64,000 nucleotides of DNA from Nakamurella multipartita DSM 44233 (GTDB lineage: Bacteria; Actinomycetota; Actinomycetes; Mycobacteriales; Nakamurellaceae). The stretch is taken from NCBI RefSeq assembly GCF_000024365.1, contig NC_013235.1, positions 1,612,001 to 1,676,000 on the forward strand. The letters run 5' to 3'. The notes under the pieces are model-generated. The model was given only the letters and a program-made list of their open reading frames with translations. It ran no database searches and had not been told where the DNA came from. Every line of letters begins with the position of its first letter. Within the stretch, counting starts at the first letter, position 1. The position numbers and the translations under genes are program-made. Shown piece after piece: positions 20,420 through 30,803 of the stretch.

Positions 20420-21133
20420 TCAGGACGCCGGTTCCAGGGCGGCGGTCAACGCGCGGGCCGCGGCCACCAGGTCCTGTGCCCAGCGGACACCGGGTTGCCG
20501 GCCCATCCGGTCCACCGGGCCGGACACCGACACCGCCGCGATCACCTCGCCCGCGGGTGAGCGGACCGGTGCGGACGCCGAGGCCACCCCGGCCTCGCGC
20601 TCGGCCACCGACTGCGCCCAGCCGCGCCGGCGCACCTGGTCCAGGGACCGTTCGGTGAAGCCGGCCTGGGCCAGGACTGCCCGCCGGTAGGCCGGATCGG
20701 CCCAGGCGGTCAGCACCTGGGCACCCGAACCCGCGGTCATCGGCAGCCGGGCCCCCAACGGCACCGTGTCCCGCAGCCCGGAGGTCGGTTCGGCCACCGC
20801 AATGCACACCCGGGACAGCCCGTCGGCCCGGTAGACCTGCACGCTCTCGCCGGTGATGTCCCGCAGCTCGGGCAGCACCCCGGCGCTGGCCCGCACCAGC
20901 GGGTCGGGCGCCCCGGCCGCCAGCACGGCCAGCTGCGGTCCCTGGCACCACCGGCCGCCGGCGTCCCGGGTCAGCAGCCCGTGCACCTCCAGGCCGACGG
21001 CCAGCCGGTGCGCGGTGGCCCGGGGCAGCCCGGTGACCGCACACAGTTCGGCCAGCGTCAACGGGTTCGCGGCCGCCGCGGTGAGCACGGCGACGGCTTT
21101 GTCCAGGACACCGATACCGCTATGCTGTCCCAT
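20420..21133 (-). CDS. ndgR: IclR-family transcriptional regulator of leucine biosynthesis (NdgR/LtbR type)
   Basis: This 237-aa protein has an N-terminal winged helix-turn-helix (residues 8-60, [26 protein letters not shown]) and a C-terminal IclR ligand-binding domain (about 75-235). It is divergent from leuCD, the arrangement of NdgR in Streptomyces and LtbR in Corynebacterium. Those control leuCD and related amino acid genes, so the same role is inferred here. The ATG at 21133 lies 6 nt after a TAGTAT -10, so the mRNA is probably leaderless. An inverted repeat sits between this gene's -35 and -10, suggesting autorepression. Confidence 0.88.
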   Translation of the reverse strand: MGQHSGIGVLDKAVAVLTAAAANPLTLAELCAVTGLPRATAHRLAVGLEVHGLLTRDAGGRWCQGPQLAVLAAGAPDPLVRASAGVLPELRDITGESVQVYRADGLSRVCIAVAEPTSGLRDTVPLGARLPMTAGSGAQVLTAWADPAYRRAVLAQAGFTERSLDQVRRRGWAQSVAEREAGVASASAPVRSPAGEVIAAVSVSGPVDRMGRQPGVRWAQDLVAAARALTAALEPAS

Positions 21134-21139
21134 GAGGCG

Positions 21140-21169
21140 ATACTAGATTCCCACATAGTGAGATGTCCA
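21140..21169 (-). promoter_or_regulatory. ndgR promoter with embedded operator, shared with leuCD
   Basis: On the minus strand TGGACA (21169-21164) and TAGTAT (21145-21140) are 18 bp apart, and the predicted start coincides with the ndgR ATG. Between them lies the imperfect palindrome TCCCAC-ATA-GTGAGA (21149-21163; 5 of 6 positions symmetric). The operator would block ndgR transcription and could also act on leuC, whose start is 60 bp away. Binding by NdgR is inferred from position and from the known family arrangement. Confidence 0.68.
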
Positions 21170-21223
21170 TCCGGCCGCCGAATGCCCCCGGACATCCCTG
21201 TGGGTGACAGGGAGAAACTGGCG

Positions 21224-22684
21224 ATGGCGCTGACGCTTGCCGAGAAGGTCTGGAACGCGCACGTGGTGCACGCGGCGGAGGGCGAGCCCGACCTGCTGTA
21301 CATCGACCTGCACCTGGTGCACGAGGTGACCAGCCCGCAGGCCTTCGACGGGCTGCGGCAGGCCGGCCGGCCGGTGCGCCGGCCCGACCTCACGCTGGCC
21401 ACCGAGGACCACAATGTGCCGACCCTGTTCCAGGTCGACGCCGACGGCGGCACCCGCAGCCGCAATCTGCTGATCGAGGACCCGGTCTCGCGCACCCAGG
21501 TGGAGACCCTGCGGGCTAACTGCGCCGAGTTCGGCGTCCGGCTGTTCCCGATGGGCGACTACGAGCAGGGCATCGTGCACGTGGTCGGTCCGCAGCTGGG
21601 CATCACCCAGCCGGGCATGACCATCGTCTGCGGGGACTCGCACACCTCCACCCACGGCGCGTTCGGCGCGCTGGCCTTCGGCATCGGCACCAGCGAGGTC
21701 GAGCACGTGCTGGCCACCCAGACCCTGCCGCTCAAGCCGTTCAAGACGATGGCGATCACCGTCGAGGGCACGCTGGCCCCCGGGGTGACGGCCAAGGACA
21801 TCATCCTGGCGGTCATCGCCAAGATCGGGACCGGCGGCGGCCAGGGCTACGTCCTGGAGTACCGCGGGGAGGCGATCCGGGCCCTGTCCATGGAAGGCCG
21901 GATGACGATCTGCAACATGTCGATCGAGGCCGGGGCGCGGGCCGGCATGATCGCGCCGGACGAGACCACCTTCGCCTACGTCCAGGGCCGCGACCACGCG
22001 CCCAAGGGCCAGGACTGGGACCGGGCCGTCGAGTACTGGCGTTCGCTGCGCACCGACGACGACGCGACCTTCGACGCCGAGGTGATCCTGGACGGCTCCG
22101 CGCTGACCCCGTTCGTGACCTGGGGCACCAACCCCGGCCAGGGCCTGCCGCTGTCCGACGTGGTGCCCGACCCGGAGGCCATGGTCGACGACAACGAGCG
22201 GCTGGCCACCGAGAAGGCCCTGTCCTACATGGATCTGACGCCGGGCACGCCGCTGCGCCAGATCCACGTGGACACCGTCTTTCTCGGCTCCTGCACGAAC
22301 GGCCGGATCGAGGACCTGCGGGCCGCCGCGGACATCCTGCGCGGGCGGCGCATCGACCCGACGCTGCGCATGCTGGTCGTGCCCGGCTCGATGCGGGTGC
22401 GCGCGCAAGCCGAGGAGGAGGGCCTGGACCAGGTCTTCCTGGACGCCGGGGCCGAGTGGCGCAGCGCGGGCTGTTCGATGTGCCTGGGTATGAACCCCGA
22501 CCAGCTCGCTCCCGGAGAGCGCAGCGCGTCGACCTCGAACCGCAACTTCGAGGGTCGTCAGGGCAAGGGCGGACGCACGCACCTGGTCTCGCCGCTGGTC
22601 GCCGCGGCGACCGCGGTCCGCGGCACCCTGTCCTCCCCGGCCGATCTCGAGCCGGCGGCCGTTCCGGCCGGATCGAACGCCTGA
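21224..22684 (+). CDS. leuC: 3-isopropylmalate dehydratase large subunit
   Basis: LeuC with LeuD isomerises 2-isopropylmalate to 3-isopropylmalate. The product is 486 aa. The [4Fe-4S] cluster cysteines are in [16 protein letters not shown] and in [14 protein letters not shown]; other aconitase-family landmarks are [20 protein letters not shown] and [21 protein letters not shown] chose the ATG at 21224 because the conserved [15 protein letters not shown] block starts there; the longer frame extends into ndgR and its promoter. leuD follows after 43 bp. Confidence 0.96.
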   Translation: MALTLAEKVWNAHVVHAAEGEPDLLYIDLHLVHEVTSPQAFDGLRQAGRPVRRPDLTLATEDHNVPTLFQVDADGGTRSRNLLIEDPVSRTQVETLRANCAEFGVRLFPMGDYEQGIVHVVGPQLGITQPGMTIVCGDSHTSTHGAFGALAFGIGTSEVEHVLATQTLPLKPFKTMAITVEGTLAPGVTAKDIILAVIAKIGTGGGQGYVLEYRGEAIRALSMEGRMTICNMSIEAGARAGMIAPDETTFAYVQGRDHAPKGQDWDRAVEYWRSLRTDDDATFDAEVILDGSALTPFVTWGTNPGQGLPLSDVVPDPEAMVDDNERLATEKALSYMDLTPGTPLRQIHVDTVFLGSCTNGRIEDLRAAADILRGRRIDPTLRMLVVPGSMRVRAQAEEEGLDQVFLDAGAEWRSAGCSMCLGMNPDQLAPGERSASTSNRNFEGRQGKGGRTHLVSPLVAAATAVRGTLSSPADLEPAAVPAGSNA

Positions 22685-22727
22685 CCCGGTCCCGATTTCG
22701 CCGAACCTGCTGCCCAAGGAGACAACG

Positions 22728-23315
22728 ATGGACGCATTCACGACCCATACCGGTGTCGGGATTCCGCTGCGCCGGACCAATGTGGACACCGACCAGATCA
22801 TCCCGGCCGTGTACCTCAAGCGGATCACCCGGACCGGATTCGAGGACGGATTGTTCGCCGCCTGGCGAGGCGATCCCACATTCGTGCTGAACCAGTCCGA
22901 TTTCCGGTCTGGCTCGGTGCTCGTGGCCGGGGCCGACTTCGGCACCGGATCGTCGCGGGAGCACGCGGTTTGGGCGCTGATGGACTACGGGATCCGGGTC
23001 GTCATCTCGCCCCGTTTCGCCGACATCTTCCGGGGCAATTCGGCCAAGGCCGGGCTGGTCGCCGCACAGGTGACCCAGGACGAGGTCGAGTTGCTGTGGA
23101 AGCTGCTGGAAAACGAACCGGGCACCGAGGTGACCGTCGACCTGCAGGCCCAGACCATTACCGCGGGGTCCCTGGTCATCAAATTCCAGATCGATCCGTA
23201 CATCCGTTGGCGTCTGCTCGAAGGCTGGGACGACATCTCGTTGACCCTTCGGCACGCCGATGAGATCACCAATTTCGAGGCGTCCCGGCCGTCGTTCAAG
23301 CCGGTCACCCAGTAA
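22728..23315 (+). CDS. leuD: 3-isopropylmalate dehydratase small subunit
   Basis: This 195-aa swivelling-domain subunit completes the isopropylmalate isomerase active site. Characteristic segments are [20 protein letters not shown], the substrate-specificity loop [19 protein letters not shown], and [17 protein letters not shown]. An AAGGAGA ribosome-binding site precedes the ATG. It is the second gene of leuCD and probably shares the regulation of leuC. Confidence 0.96.
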   Translation: MDAFTTHTGVGIPLRRTNVDTDQIIPAVYLKRITRTGFEDGLFAAWRGDPTFVLNQSDFRSGSVLVAGADFGTGSSREHAVWALMDYGIRVVISPRFADIFRGNSAKAGLVAAQVTQDEVELLWKLLENEPGTEVTVDLQAQTITAGSLVIKFQIDPYIRWRLLEGWDDISLTLRHADEITNFEASRPSFKPVTQ

Positions 23316-23548
23316 CCGCCCGCCCGGCCCGCCGCATCTCGAATCGTCTGTCGCGCAGTCGATCTCGACGGCGGGACGAGCGGGCGGGGCGGGTCCGGCG
23401 GCTCCCGGCGAGCGTGTGGAGAAGCTGAGAACCGTTAGACTGCACTGGTTCCTGGGCGTGGCGCACTAGCGCTTTCGCCGGTTTGCGCCTACCGTGTGCC
23501 AGCAATCGGCCCCCAACGTACCGCGGGCCCGAGTGCCCGGGAGGGACA

Positions 23549-24217
23549 GTGAACAAGACCGACCTGATCAACCAGCTCGCCGAGCGGTTGGACGGAGACA
23601 AGAAGAAGGCGCAGGTTGCGGTCGAAGGCGTGATCGACCTCATTCAGCGTGAGGTCCAGAAGGGTCGCAGCGTCTCGATCTCGGGCTTCGGGGTCTTCGA
23701 GAAGCGGGCCCGCGCGGCGCGCACCGCGCGCAACCCGCGCACCGGCGAGGCGGTCAAGGTCCGCAAGACCAACGTCCCGGCCTTCCGTCCCGGCAAGTAC
23801 TTCAAGGACGTCATCGCCGGCACGGTCAAGCTGCCCAAGCCGAGCAACACCCCGCTGACGGCCCGTGCCGCCGCGGCCGCCGCTCGTGCCGCGGCCGCCG
23901 CCGCCCCGGCCAAGACGACCACGACCCGCACCCGGGCCGCGGCGTCCACCGCGGCTCCGGCCAAGACGACCACCACCCGCACCCGGGCGGCGGCGGCCAA
24001 GCCGGCCGCGACGGCGACCACCGGCGCGACCCGGACGCGCTCCGCCGCAACCAAGACCGCGGCGGCGGCGGCTCCGAAGGCGGCCAGCACCCGGGCGACC
24101 AAGACGGCCGCGGCGGCCAAGACGGCGACGGCGCCCAAGGCCGCCGCCAAGACCACGGCCACCAAGGCGCCGGCCCGGCGGACCGCCACCAAGGCTGCGG
24201 CGGCCGCGTCCAGCTAG
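23549..24217 (+). CDS. hup: HU-family DNA-binding protein with basic Ala/Lys/Thr-rich tail (HupB-like)
   Basis: This nucleoid protein compacts DNA. The 222-aa product has a canonical HU domain in residues 1-90: NKTDLINQLAERL, the GRSVSISGFGVFEKR turn, and the DNA-intercalating arm ARNPRTGEAVKVRKTNVPAF. The remaining 130 residues are a low-complexity tail of KTTTTRTRAAA and TKAPARR type repeats, like the histone-H1-like tail of mycobacterial HupB. The GTG at 23549 is preceded by GAGGGA. It ends convergent to mutT1, as hupB does in mycobacteria. Confidence 0.94.
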   Translation: MNKTDLINQLAERLDGDKKKAQVAVEGVIDLIQREVQKGRSVSISGFGVFEKRARAARTARNPRTGEAVKVRKTNVPAFRPGKYFKDVIAGTVKLPKPSNTPLTARAAAAAARAAAAAAPAKTTTTRTRAAASTAAPAKTTTTRTRAAAAKPAATATTGATRTRSAATKTAAAAAPKAASTRATKTAAAAKTATAPKAAAKTTATKAPARRTATKAAAAASS

Positions 24218-24261
24218 TCCGGCCCGTCAGTCCGGTTCAGGTTTCCCCGATTCGAACCTCC

Positions 24262-24300
24262 GCCCCGGCGGACGTGGCCTCGCGCCACGTCGGCCGGGGC
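24262..24300. terminator. Hairpin between convergent hup and mutT1
   Basis: GCCCCGGC-GGACGTGGC and GCCACGTC-G-GCCGGGGC form a stem of about 16 bp with a short loop. It has no T-tract on either strand. Its location between convergent genes suggests a bidirectional, non-canonical terminator. Confidence 0.45.
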
Positions 24301-24370
24301 GCTGGCGTTGGCGGCGGGTTCGTGGGGTGCCGGGCGCGCGGCAGACCCCGTGGCGGTCCGGCCCGGGTGC

Positions 24371-25276
24371 TCAGACCTGGGGCGCCGGATAGGGATCCGC
24401 CTGCACCAGCCGGCGACCGTCGAAGGACAGGAACCAATAGGCCGCCTTCGGGGTGCTGACCCCGGCGACCGGCACGTCGTCCCGGGTCGCCAGCGACTTG
24501 ACCACGCCCGGGATGACGCCGCCCTGGCTGCACACCACGGTGGTCTCGCCCGGCAGCTGGGCCACCGCCAGGTCGACCAACCGGCGCCGGGCCGCGGCCG
24601 GGTCGTCCCGGTAGGCGTCCTCGGACAACGACTTCTCCGGCACGACGCCGGTGCCCAGCTTCTCGGCCAGGGGAGCCACCGTGCCCCGGCAGCGTTCCAG
24701 CGGCGCGCTGTGCACCGTGGTCGGCGCGTACACGCCCAGCTCACCGACCAGGGCCGCCGCCTGCCGGCGGCCCTTGGCGTCCAACGGGCGCAGGGCGTCG
24801 TCGCCCACGAAGGCCTCCCGCTGGCCGGCCCGCGCGTGCCGCACCAGCAGCACCCCCTGCTGGGCCGCGGGTTCCAGGGCGAAGGTGCTCAGCACCGCCC
24901 GGTCGAACTCGTAGCTCATCCGGGCCCGGGCCTTGTCCATGGACAGCCACTCCAGCCGATCGACCTCCTTGTTCGGCGCGAAGAAGCCGCCGAGCCGGCG
25001 AGCGGCGAAGTACTGCACCGTCTTCGGGCCGGCGCTGGTGGTGTAGGACACCGTGGTCAGCGAACGGCCGATGGCGGCCCGGAAACCGGTCTCCTCCTCG
25101 ACCTCCCGGGCCGCGGTCACCTGGGGGACCTCGTCGTGCTCGGCCTTGCCCTTGGGCAGCGACCAGTCGTTGTACCGCGGCCGGTGCACCAGGGCGATCC
25201 GCAGGCCGTCCCGTCGGGACGGCTTCCACAGCACCGCGCCGGCGGCGCGGATCACCGCGGCGGACTCACTCGCCAC
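24371..25276 (-). CDS. mutT1: Nudix hydrolase fused to histidine phosphatase domain (MutT1-like)
   Basis: This 301-aa two-domain enzyme resembles mycobacterial MutT1, which hydrolyses 8-oxo-(d)GTP and diadenosine polyphosphates. The Nudix box (G-x5-E-x7-REVEEETGF) is intact at about residues 42-64, starting at GKAEHDE. The C-terminal domain (about 140-300) is a histidine phosphatase starting [11 protein letters not shown], which keeps the RH dyad but replaces the usual glycine by alanine. The late catalytic histidine of the family is not obvious: the corresponding segment reads [11 protein letters not shown]. The GTG start at 25276 overlaps the ppk stop by 11 bp, so ppk and mutT1 are cotranscribed. 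Confidence 0.9.
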   Translation of the reverse strand: MASESAAVIRAAGAVLWKPSRRDGLRIALVHRPRYNDWSLPKGKAEHDEVPQVTAAREVEEETGFRAAIGRSLTTVSYTTSAGPKTVQYFAARRLGGFFAPNKEVDRLEWLSMDKARARMSYEFDRAVLSTFALEPAAQQGVLLVRHARAGQREAFVGDDALRPLDAKGRRQAAALVGELGVYAPTTVHSAPLERCRGTVAPLAEKLGTGVVPEKSLSEDAYRDDPAAARRRLVDLAVAQLPGETTVVCSQGGVIPGVVKSLATRDDVPVAGVSTPKAAYWFLSFDGRRLVQADPYPAPQV

Positions 25277-27557
25277 GGGCCACCCGGCCGCGCAGCAGCT
25301 CCTCCTGGATGTCCACCCCCGGACCGTCCACCGGCGAGGGCGTCCAACCGTCCGGACCCAGGGTCCAGCAGCGGGTGTCGGGCGCGGTCAGCAGCTCGAA
25401 CAACCGGGCCATCCGGTCGGTCGCACCCTTGTCCTTGACCTGGACCAGGACCTCGACCCGGCGGTCCAGGTTGCGGTGCATCATGTCCGCGCTGCCGATC
25501 CAGTACTCCTCGGTGCTGCCGCCGCCCTCGACCGGCTGGCCGCCGTTGCGGAAGTAGAAGATCCGCGAGTGCTCCAGGAACCGGCCGACAATCGAGCGGA
25601 CGGTGATGTTCTCGGACAACCCGGGGACGCCGGCGCGCAGGGCGCAGATCCCGCGGACGGTGACGTCGACGGCCACGCCGGCCCGGGAGGCCCGGTAGAG
25701 CGCGTCGATTACCCGCTCGTCCACGATCGAGTTCATCTTGAGCCGGACCAGGCCGCCCCGCCCGGCCCGCTGGTGCTCGATCTCCCGCTCGATCCGGGTG
25801 ACGATCCCGCTGCGGATGGATTGCGGGGCCACCAGCAGGTTCCGGTACTCGGTCTGCCGGGAATAGCCGGTCAGCACGTTGAACAGGTCGGTCAGGTCGG
25901 CGCCGATGTCCGGGTCGGCCGTCAGCAGCCCGAGATCTTCGTAGATGCGCGCGGTCTTGGGGTTGTAGTTGCCGGTCGCCAGGTGGCAGTAGCGCTGCAG
26001 GGTCTTGCCCTCCTGCCGGATGACCAGCGCGGTCTTGCAGTGCGTCTTGAGCCCGACCAGGCCGTAGACCACGTGCACGCCGGCCCGTTCCAACGCCTTG
26101 GCCCAGGAGATGTTGGCCTGCTCGTCGAATCGGGCCTTCAGCTCGACCAGGGCGACCACCTCCTTGCCGGCCTCCGCGGCCGAGATCAGCGCGTCGACGA
26201 TGGGGGAATCGCCCGAGGTGCGGTACAGGGTCTGCTTGATGGCCAGCACCCGGGGATCGGCCGCGGCCTGCTCGATGAACCGCTGCACGGTGGTGGCGAA
26301 CGACTCGTACGGGTGATGCAGCAGCACATCTCCGTCGCGCAACGTCGAGAAGACGCTCTTGGGCGTCTCTCCTTCGGCGAACGCGGGGTTGGTGGCCGGC
26401 ACGAACGGGGCATCCTTCAGGCCCGGCTTGTCGATCCCGTAGAGCTGCCAAAGACTGGACAGGTCAAGCAGTCCGGGGACTTCGACGGCATCGGCCGGGT
26501 CGACGTCGAGCTCGGCCAGCAACCAGGCCAGCACTCGTTCGCTGGTGGTGTTGGTGACCTCCAGCCGGACCGGCGGGCCGAACCGGCGCCGGGCCAGCTC
26601 GCGCTCCAGCGCCTGCAGCAGGTCCTCGTCGCGGTCCTCCTCGACCTCCAGGTCGGCGTTGCGGGTGACCCGGAACGCCTGGTGCTCGGTGACATCCATG
26701 CCCGGGAACAGCTGCCCGAGATGGGTGGCGATCAGTTCCTCCAGCGGCAGGAAGTCGTAGACGCCCCGGCGGACCTGGATGAAGCGGTCCACGTTCGGCG
26801 GCACCTTGACCCGGGCGAACCGTTCGGTGCCGGTCTCCGGATTCCGCACGATGATGGCCAGGCTCAGGCTCAGCCCGGAGATGTAGGGGAACGGGTGGGC
26901 CGGGTCGACGGCCAGCGGGGTCAGCACCGGGAAGATCCGGGCGGTGAAGTATTCGCCCAGGCGGGCCCGGTCGGCCTCGTTCACCTCGCTCCAGTGCACG
27001 ATCCGGATGCCGGCATCGGCCAGCGCCGGCAGTACCTCGTCGACGAAGCAGCGGCCCTGGCGCTCGACCAGCTCGCGGGTCCGGGCCGAGATCAACGCCA
27101 GCTGTTCGGACGCCGTCAACCCGTCCGCGCTGGTCACCGACAACCCCATGTCCCGGCGACGTTTGAGGCCGGCCACGCGCACCATGTAGAACTCGTCCAG
27201 GTTCGAGGCGAAGATGGCCAGGAACTTGGCCCGCTCCAGCAGCTTCTGCCGGGGATCCTCGGCCAGGGCCAGTACCCGGGCGTTGAAGTCCAGCCAGGAC
27301 AGCTCGCGGTTGGAGAACCGGTCGTCGGGCAGCGCGTCGTCCTCGATCTCGGCGACCACCGCGCTGTCCACCGCGACCTCGGACGGCCCGCCGTGGAACG
27401 GCTCGACCATCGCGTCCGCCATCGGATCGCCCATCGGACCGCTGGTGGTCGCCGGGGTCGCCGGGCGGGTGCGGGGGCGTCGGGCCGGGCGCCCGGTGGC
27501 TCCGGACGCCGTGCCGTTGGTTTCGGTCGTCGACTTGGTGGTTTCGCTCGCTGTCAC
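25266..27557 (-). CDS. ppk: Polyphosphate kinase 1
   Basis: PPK1 reversibly transfers the ATP gamma-phosphate to polyphosphate. The 763-aa product carries a 65-residue Ala/Thr/Pro-rich N-terminal extension, then the N-domain starting [16 protein letters not shown], the head domain, and the two PLD-like catalytic C-domains. The autophosphorylated histidine should lie in [20 protein letters not shown], which retains the conserved Hxx[21 protein letters not shown] is another conserved block. The GTG start at 27557 is followed 11 bp before its stop by mutT1, the arrangement known from mycobacteria. Confidence 0.96.
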   Translation of the reverse strand: MTASETTKSTTETNGTASGATGRPARRPRTRPATPATTSGPMGDPMADAMVEPFHGGPSEVAVDSAVVAEIEDDALPDDRFSNRELSWLDFNARVLALAEDPRQKLLERAKFLAIFASNLDEFYMVRVAGLKRRRDMGLSVTSADGLTASEQLALISARTRELVERQGRCFVDEVLPALADAGIRIVHWSEVNEADRARLGEYFTARIFPVLTPLAVDPAHPFPYISGLSLSLAIIVRNPETGTERFARVKVPPNVDRFIQVRRGVYDFLPLEELIATHLGQLFPGMDVTEHQAFRVTRNADLEVEEDRDEDLLQALERELARRRFGPPVRLEVTNTTSERVLAWLLAELDVDPADAVEVPGLLDLSSLWQLYGIDKPGLKDAPFVPATNPAFAEGETPKSVFSTLRDGDVLLHHPYESFATTVQRFIEQAAADPRVLAIKQTLYRTSGDSPIVDALISAAEAGKEVVALVELKARFDEQANISWAKALERAGVHVVYGLVGLKTHCKTALVIRQEGKTLQRYCHLATGNYNPKTARIYEDLGLLTADPDIGADLTDLFNVLTGYSRQTEYRNLLVAPQSIRSGIVTRIEREIEHQRAGRGGLVRLKMNSIVDERVIDALYRASRAGVAVDVTVRGICALRAGVPGLSENITVRSIVGRFLEHSRIFYFRNGGQPVEGGGSTEEYWIGSADMMHRNLDRRVEVLVQVKDKGATDRMARLFELLTAPDTRCWTLGPDGWTPSPVDGPGVDIQEELLRGRVARGE

Positions 27558-27736
27558 GGCGCCATTGTCCAGGGTGCCCAGCGTGACCCGCTACCTCCGA
27601 GGTGAACAGTGCGTATCGGTGCCCGGACCAGCCCTGGCGCCGGGACCGCGGCGATGACGCCGGTCCTGATGACGCCAGGACTAAGGTGCGCAACGGCTAG
27701 GGTGAGCGACGTCGTCGGCACGAAGGAGAGCTCAAG

Positions 27737-28540
27737 GTGGCGCGCAGTCCCGTGTACGAGAAGGGCAACGCCTGGCTCGCCTTCTGCAAGGTCGTGATGT
27801 ACCCGTTGGCGTCCCTGCTGGGCCGGCAGAAGGTGGGCGGCGCCGAGCACGCCCGCCGGCGCGGCGGCTACCTGCTGGTGGCCAACCACATCTCGCACCT
27901 GGACCCGCTGTTCGACGCCGTCGCGGTCCGCAAGACCGGCCGGATCCCGCGGTTCATGGCCAAGGCCTCGCTGTGGAAGGTGCCGGTGCTGGGCAAGGCG
28001 CTGGCCGGGTCCGACCAGATCCCGGTCGATCGGACCGGCGCCGGGGCCGGCCAGAACAGCCTGGAGGCGGCCACCGCCGCGTTGAACGCCGGCCGGGTGG
28101 TGCTGATCTACCCCGACGGCACGGTCACCCGGGACCCCGAGATGTGGCCGATGAAGCCGCGGATGGGCGTGGGGGCGCTCGCCCTGTCCGGCGACTTCCC
28201 GGTGATCCCGATGGCTCACTGGGGCTCCAACCAGGTCTACACCTCCTACGTGCAGGGCCGCCGGTTCCACCCGTGGCCGCGCAAGGACGTGCACACCGTC
28301 TTCGGTGAGCCGATCGACCTGTCCGATCTGCGGGCCGGGGCCCGGGACGCCCGCGCCGTCCGGGCCGCCTCGGTCCGGATCATGACCGCGGTCCGGGACA
28401 TGGTCGGCGAGGTCCGCGGCATCACCCCGCCGACCGAGTTCTACGACCAGCGCAAGGCCGAACGGTTGGCCCAACGCTCGGCCGCCGCGGACGCGGAACC
28501 GCCGGCGGCCGCCGCCCCGCCGGAGACGCCGGACCGGTGA
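27737..28540 (+). CDS. plsC: 1-acyl-sn-glycerol-3-phosphate acyltransferase family protein
   Basis: This 267-aa membrane-associated acyltransferase transfers an acyl chain to lysophosphatidate or a related glycerolipid. The catalytic NHxxxxD motif is NHISHLD (about residues 54-60). The substrate-binding block is IYPDGTVTRDPEMW, in place of the common FPEGTR, and VIPMAHWGSNQ follows. The GTG at 27737 has an AAGGAGAG ribosome-binding site. The stop overlaps the gpsA start by 4 bp, so glycerol-3-phosphate formation and acylation are coupled. Several paralogues usually exist in actinobacteria, so the plsC symbol is functional rather than certain. Confidence 0.86.
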   Translation: MARSPVYEKGNAWLAFCKVVMYPLASLLGRQKVGGAEHARRRGGYLLVANHISHLDPLFDAVAVRKTGRIPRFMAKASLWKVPVLGKALAGSDQIPVDRTGAGAGQNSLEAATAALNAGRVVLIYPDGTVTRDPEMWPMKPRMGVGALALSGDFPVIPMAHWGSNQVYTSYVQGRRFHPWPRKDVHTVFGEPIDLSDLRAGARDARAVRAASVRIMTAVRDMVGEVRGITPPTEFYDQRKAERLAQRSAAADAEPPAAAAPPETPDR

Positions 28541-29547
28541 CCGACACCCTGCAACGGCTGGCGGTGCTCGGCGCGGGGTCCTGGGGCACCACCTTCGCCA
28601 AGGTGCTGGCCGACGCCGGCCGCGACGTCACGCTGTGGGCCCGCCGCGAATCGGTGGCCACCGCCATCCGCGACACCCGCCGCAACCCCGACTACCTGCC
28701 CGGCGTCGACCTGCCCGAGAACCTGCACGGCACCTCCGATTTCGACGCCGCGCTGGACGGCGTCGACGCGGTGGTGCTGGCCGTGCCGAGCCAGGCGCTG
28801 CGGGAGAACATGCGGGTGTTCCGGGACAGCCTGCCGGCACGGATCCCGGTGGTCTCGCTGGCCAAGGGTGTGGAGATCGGCACCGGCCTGCGGATGAGCG
28901 AGGTGATCTCGCGAGTCGGCCAGATCGACCCCGAGCGGATCGTCGTGCTCACCGGGCCGAACCTGGCCGCCGAGATCGCCCTGACCCGGCCGACCGCCTC
29001 GGTGCTGGCCTGCACCGACCACGACCGGGCCCGGGCCGTGCAGGAGGCCTGCGCCACCCCGTACTTCCGGCCGTTCACCACCACCGACGTGGTCGGCGCC
29101 GAGATCGCCGGCACCGGCAAGAACATCATCGCGCTGGCCTGCGGCATCGCCGACGGCCTGGGCCTGGGGCTCAACGCCGGCGCCTCGCTGATCACCCGGG
29201 GGCTGAACGAGGTGACCCGGCTGGGCGTCGAGCTGGGTGCGGTGCCGGCGACCTTCGCCGGCCTGGCCGGGCTCGGTGACCTGGTGGCGACCTGCTGGTC
29301 GCCGCTGTCGCGCAACCGGACGCTGGGGGGCCGGCTGGCCGCCGGCATGGGCCTGGACGCCGCGCTGGAGGCGGCCGGCGGGCAGGTCGCCGAGGGCGTC
29401 GTCAGCTGCCGGTCGGTGCGCGACCTGGCCGTCCGGCACAAGGTCGACATGCCCATCACCGAGGCCGTCTACCAGGTCTGTTACCGGCATCTGCCGCCCG
29501 GCCAGATGATCCGCTTCCTGATGGACCAGCCGCACAGCGCGGAGTGA
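28537..29547 (+). CDS. gpsA: Glycerol-3-phosphate dehydrogenase [NAD(P)+]
   Basis: GpsA reduces dihydroxyacetone phosphate to sn-glycerol 3-phosphate for phospholipid synthesis. The product is 336 aa. The Rossmann motif is LGAGSWGTTFAKVLADAG. VVSLAKGVEIGTG and VLTGPNLAAEIA are conserved, and the catalytic lysine lies in EIAGTGKNIIALACGIADG. GLAGLGDLVATCWSPLSRN marks the C-domain. The GTG start overlaps the plsC stop. ddl follows after 75 bp. Confidence 0.95.
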   Translation: MTDTLQRLAVLGAGSWGTTFAKVLADAGRDVTLWARRESVATAIRDTRRNPDYLPGVDLPENLHGTSDFDAALDGVDAVVLAVPSQALRENMRVFRDSLPARIPVVSLAKGVEIGTGLRMSEVISRVGQIDPERIVVLTGPNLAAEIALTRPTASVLACTDHDRARAVQEACATPYFRPFTTTDVVGAEIAGTGKNIIALACGIADGLGLGLNAGASLITRGLNEVTRLGVELGAVPATFAGLAGLGDLVATCWSPLSRNRTLGGRLAAGMGLDAALEAAGGQVAEGVVSCRSVRDLAVRHKVDMPITEAVYQVCYRHLPPGQMIRFLMDQPHSAE

Positions 29548-29622
29548 GCGCGTCTCGATCGGCCCCGGCCACGCTGTGTCGATCGGTGGCCCACCGGCGG
29601 CGCCCCGATAGGGTCAACGACC

Positions 29623-30726
29623 ATGAGTGCTGACCGGATCCGGGTGGCCGTGGTGTTCGGCGGGCGCAGTGGGGAACACCCGGTGTCCTGCATTTCGGCC
29701 GCCGGCGTGCTGGCCAACATCGACACCGACCTGTTCGACGTCACCGCCGTCGGCATCACCCCGGCGGGCCGCTGGCTGCAGATGGACCCGGCGGCGATCC
29801 CCACGACCGGTGGGCCGACCCTGCCCGAGGTGAGCACCGGTTCGGCGGTCGCCCTGCCGGTGGATCCCACCGCCGCCGCGCTGGTCAGCATCGACCCGTC
29901 CGTCGATCGCTCCGCGGTGGTCGACGTGGAGGTCGTCTTCCCGGTCCTGCACGGTCCCTACGGCGAGGACGGCACCATCCAGGGCCTGCTCGAGCTGGCC
30001 GGGGTGCCCTACGTGGGCGCCGGGGTGCTGGCCTCGGCCGCCGCCATGGACAAGGAGTTCACCAAGAAGCTGCTGGCCGCCGAGGGGCTGCCGGTGGGCG
30101 ACTGGGTGGTGCTGCGGCCGGGCACGCCGACCCTGACCGCCGAGCAAAAGCAGCGGCTGGGGCTGCCGGTGTTCGTCAAGCCGGCCCGGGCCGGCTCGTC
30201 GCTGGGGGTGAGCCGGGTCGCCGAATGGGCCGAGTTGGACCGGGCCATCGCGATCGCCCGGGAGACCGACCCGAAGGTGCTGGTGGAGGCGGCCGTGGTC
30301 GGCCGCGAGGTCGAGTGCGGGGTGCTCGAGCACCCGGACGGGCGGATCGAGGCCTCCCCGCCGGCGGAGATCCACGTCGGCGGCGGGTACGAGTTCTACG
30401 ACTTCGACGCCAAGTACCTGGACGACACGGCGGCCAGCTTCGACATCCCGGCCGACCTGCCGGACGAGGTGACCGCGCGCATCCACGAGCTGTCCCGCCG
30501 GGCGTTCGCCGCGCTGGACGCCCAGGGCCTGGCCCGGGTGGACTTCTTCGTCCGGCCCGACGGCGACCTGGCCGACCGGGTCGTCATCAACGAGGTGAAC
30601 ACCCTGCCGGGCTTCACCCCGATCTCGATGTACCCGGCCATGTGGGCCAAGGCCGGGGTGTCCTACCGGGACCTGATCACCGTGCTGATCCGCACCGCGC
30701 TGGCCCGGGGCACCGGCCTGCGCTGA
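29623..30726 (+). CDS. ddl: D-alanine--D-alanine ligase
   Basis: This cytoplasmic ATP-grasp ligase makes D-Ala-D-Ala for peptidoglycan. The product is 367 aa. The N-terminal [19 protein letters not shown] contains the conserved serine and glutamate. The ATP-grasp domain includes [16 protein letters not shown] and [15 protein letters not shown]. The C-terminal block [12 protein letters not shown] appears here as [18 protein letters not shown], containing the Mg2+ ligands. The [10 protein letters not shown]-type omega loop ([11 protein letters not shown]) indicates D-Ala rather than D-lactate specificity. It is convergent with the DUF3515 gene. Confidence 0.96.
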   Translation: MSADRIRVAVVFGGRSGEHPVSCISAAGVLANIDTDLFDVTAVGITPAGRWLQMDPAAIPTTGGPTLPEVSTGSAVALPVDPTAAALVSIDPSVDRSAVVDVEVVFPVLHGPYGEDGTIQGLLELAGVPYVGAGVLASAAAMDKEFTKKLLAAEGLPVGDWVVLRPGTPTLTAEQKQRLGLPVFVKPARAGSSLGVSRVAEWAELDRAIAIARETDPKVLVEAAVVGREVECGVLEHPDGRIEASPPAEIHVGGGYEFYDFDAKYLDDTAASFDIPADLPDEVTARIHELSRRAFAALDAQGLARVDFFVRPDGDLADRVVINEVNTLPGFTPISMYPAMWAKAGVSYRDLITVLIRTALARGTGLR

Positions 30727-30803
30727 CCCCGCCGGGCTGACCCGGCCGGACCGAACCGACCGGGGTGAGCCGACCGGGCTGACCCCGGGGAGACGGCTGG
30801 GCG

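Noticed and set aside
27568-27736. Start of plsC farther upstream within the ppk-plsC divergent region
   Set aside because: The GTG at 27737 has an AAGGAGAG ribosome-binding site, and the upstream frame has no conserved residues.
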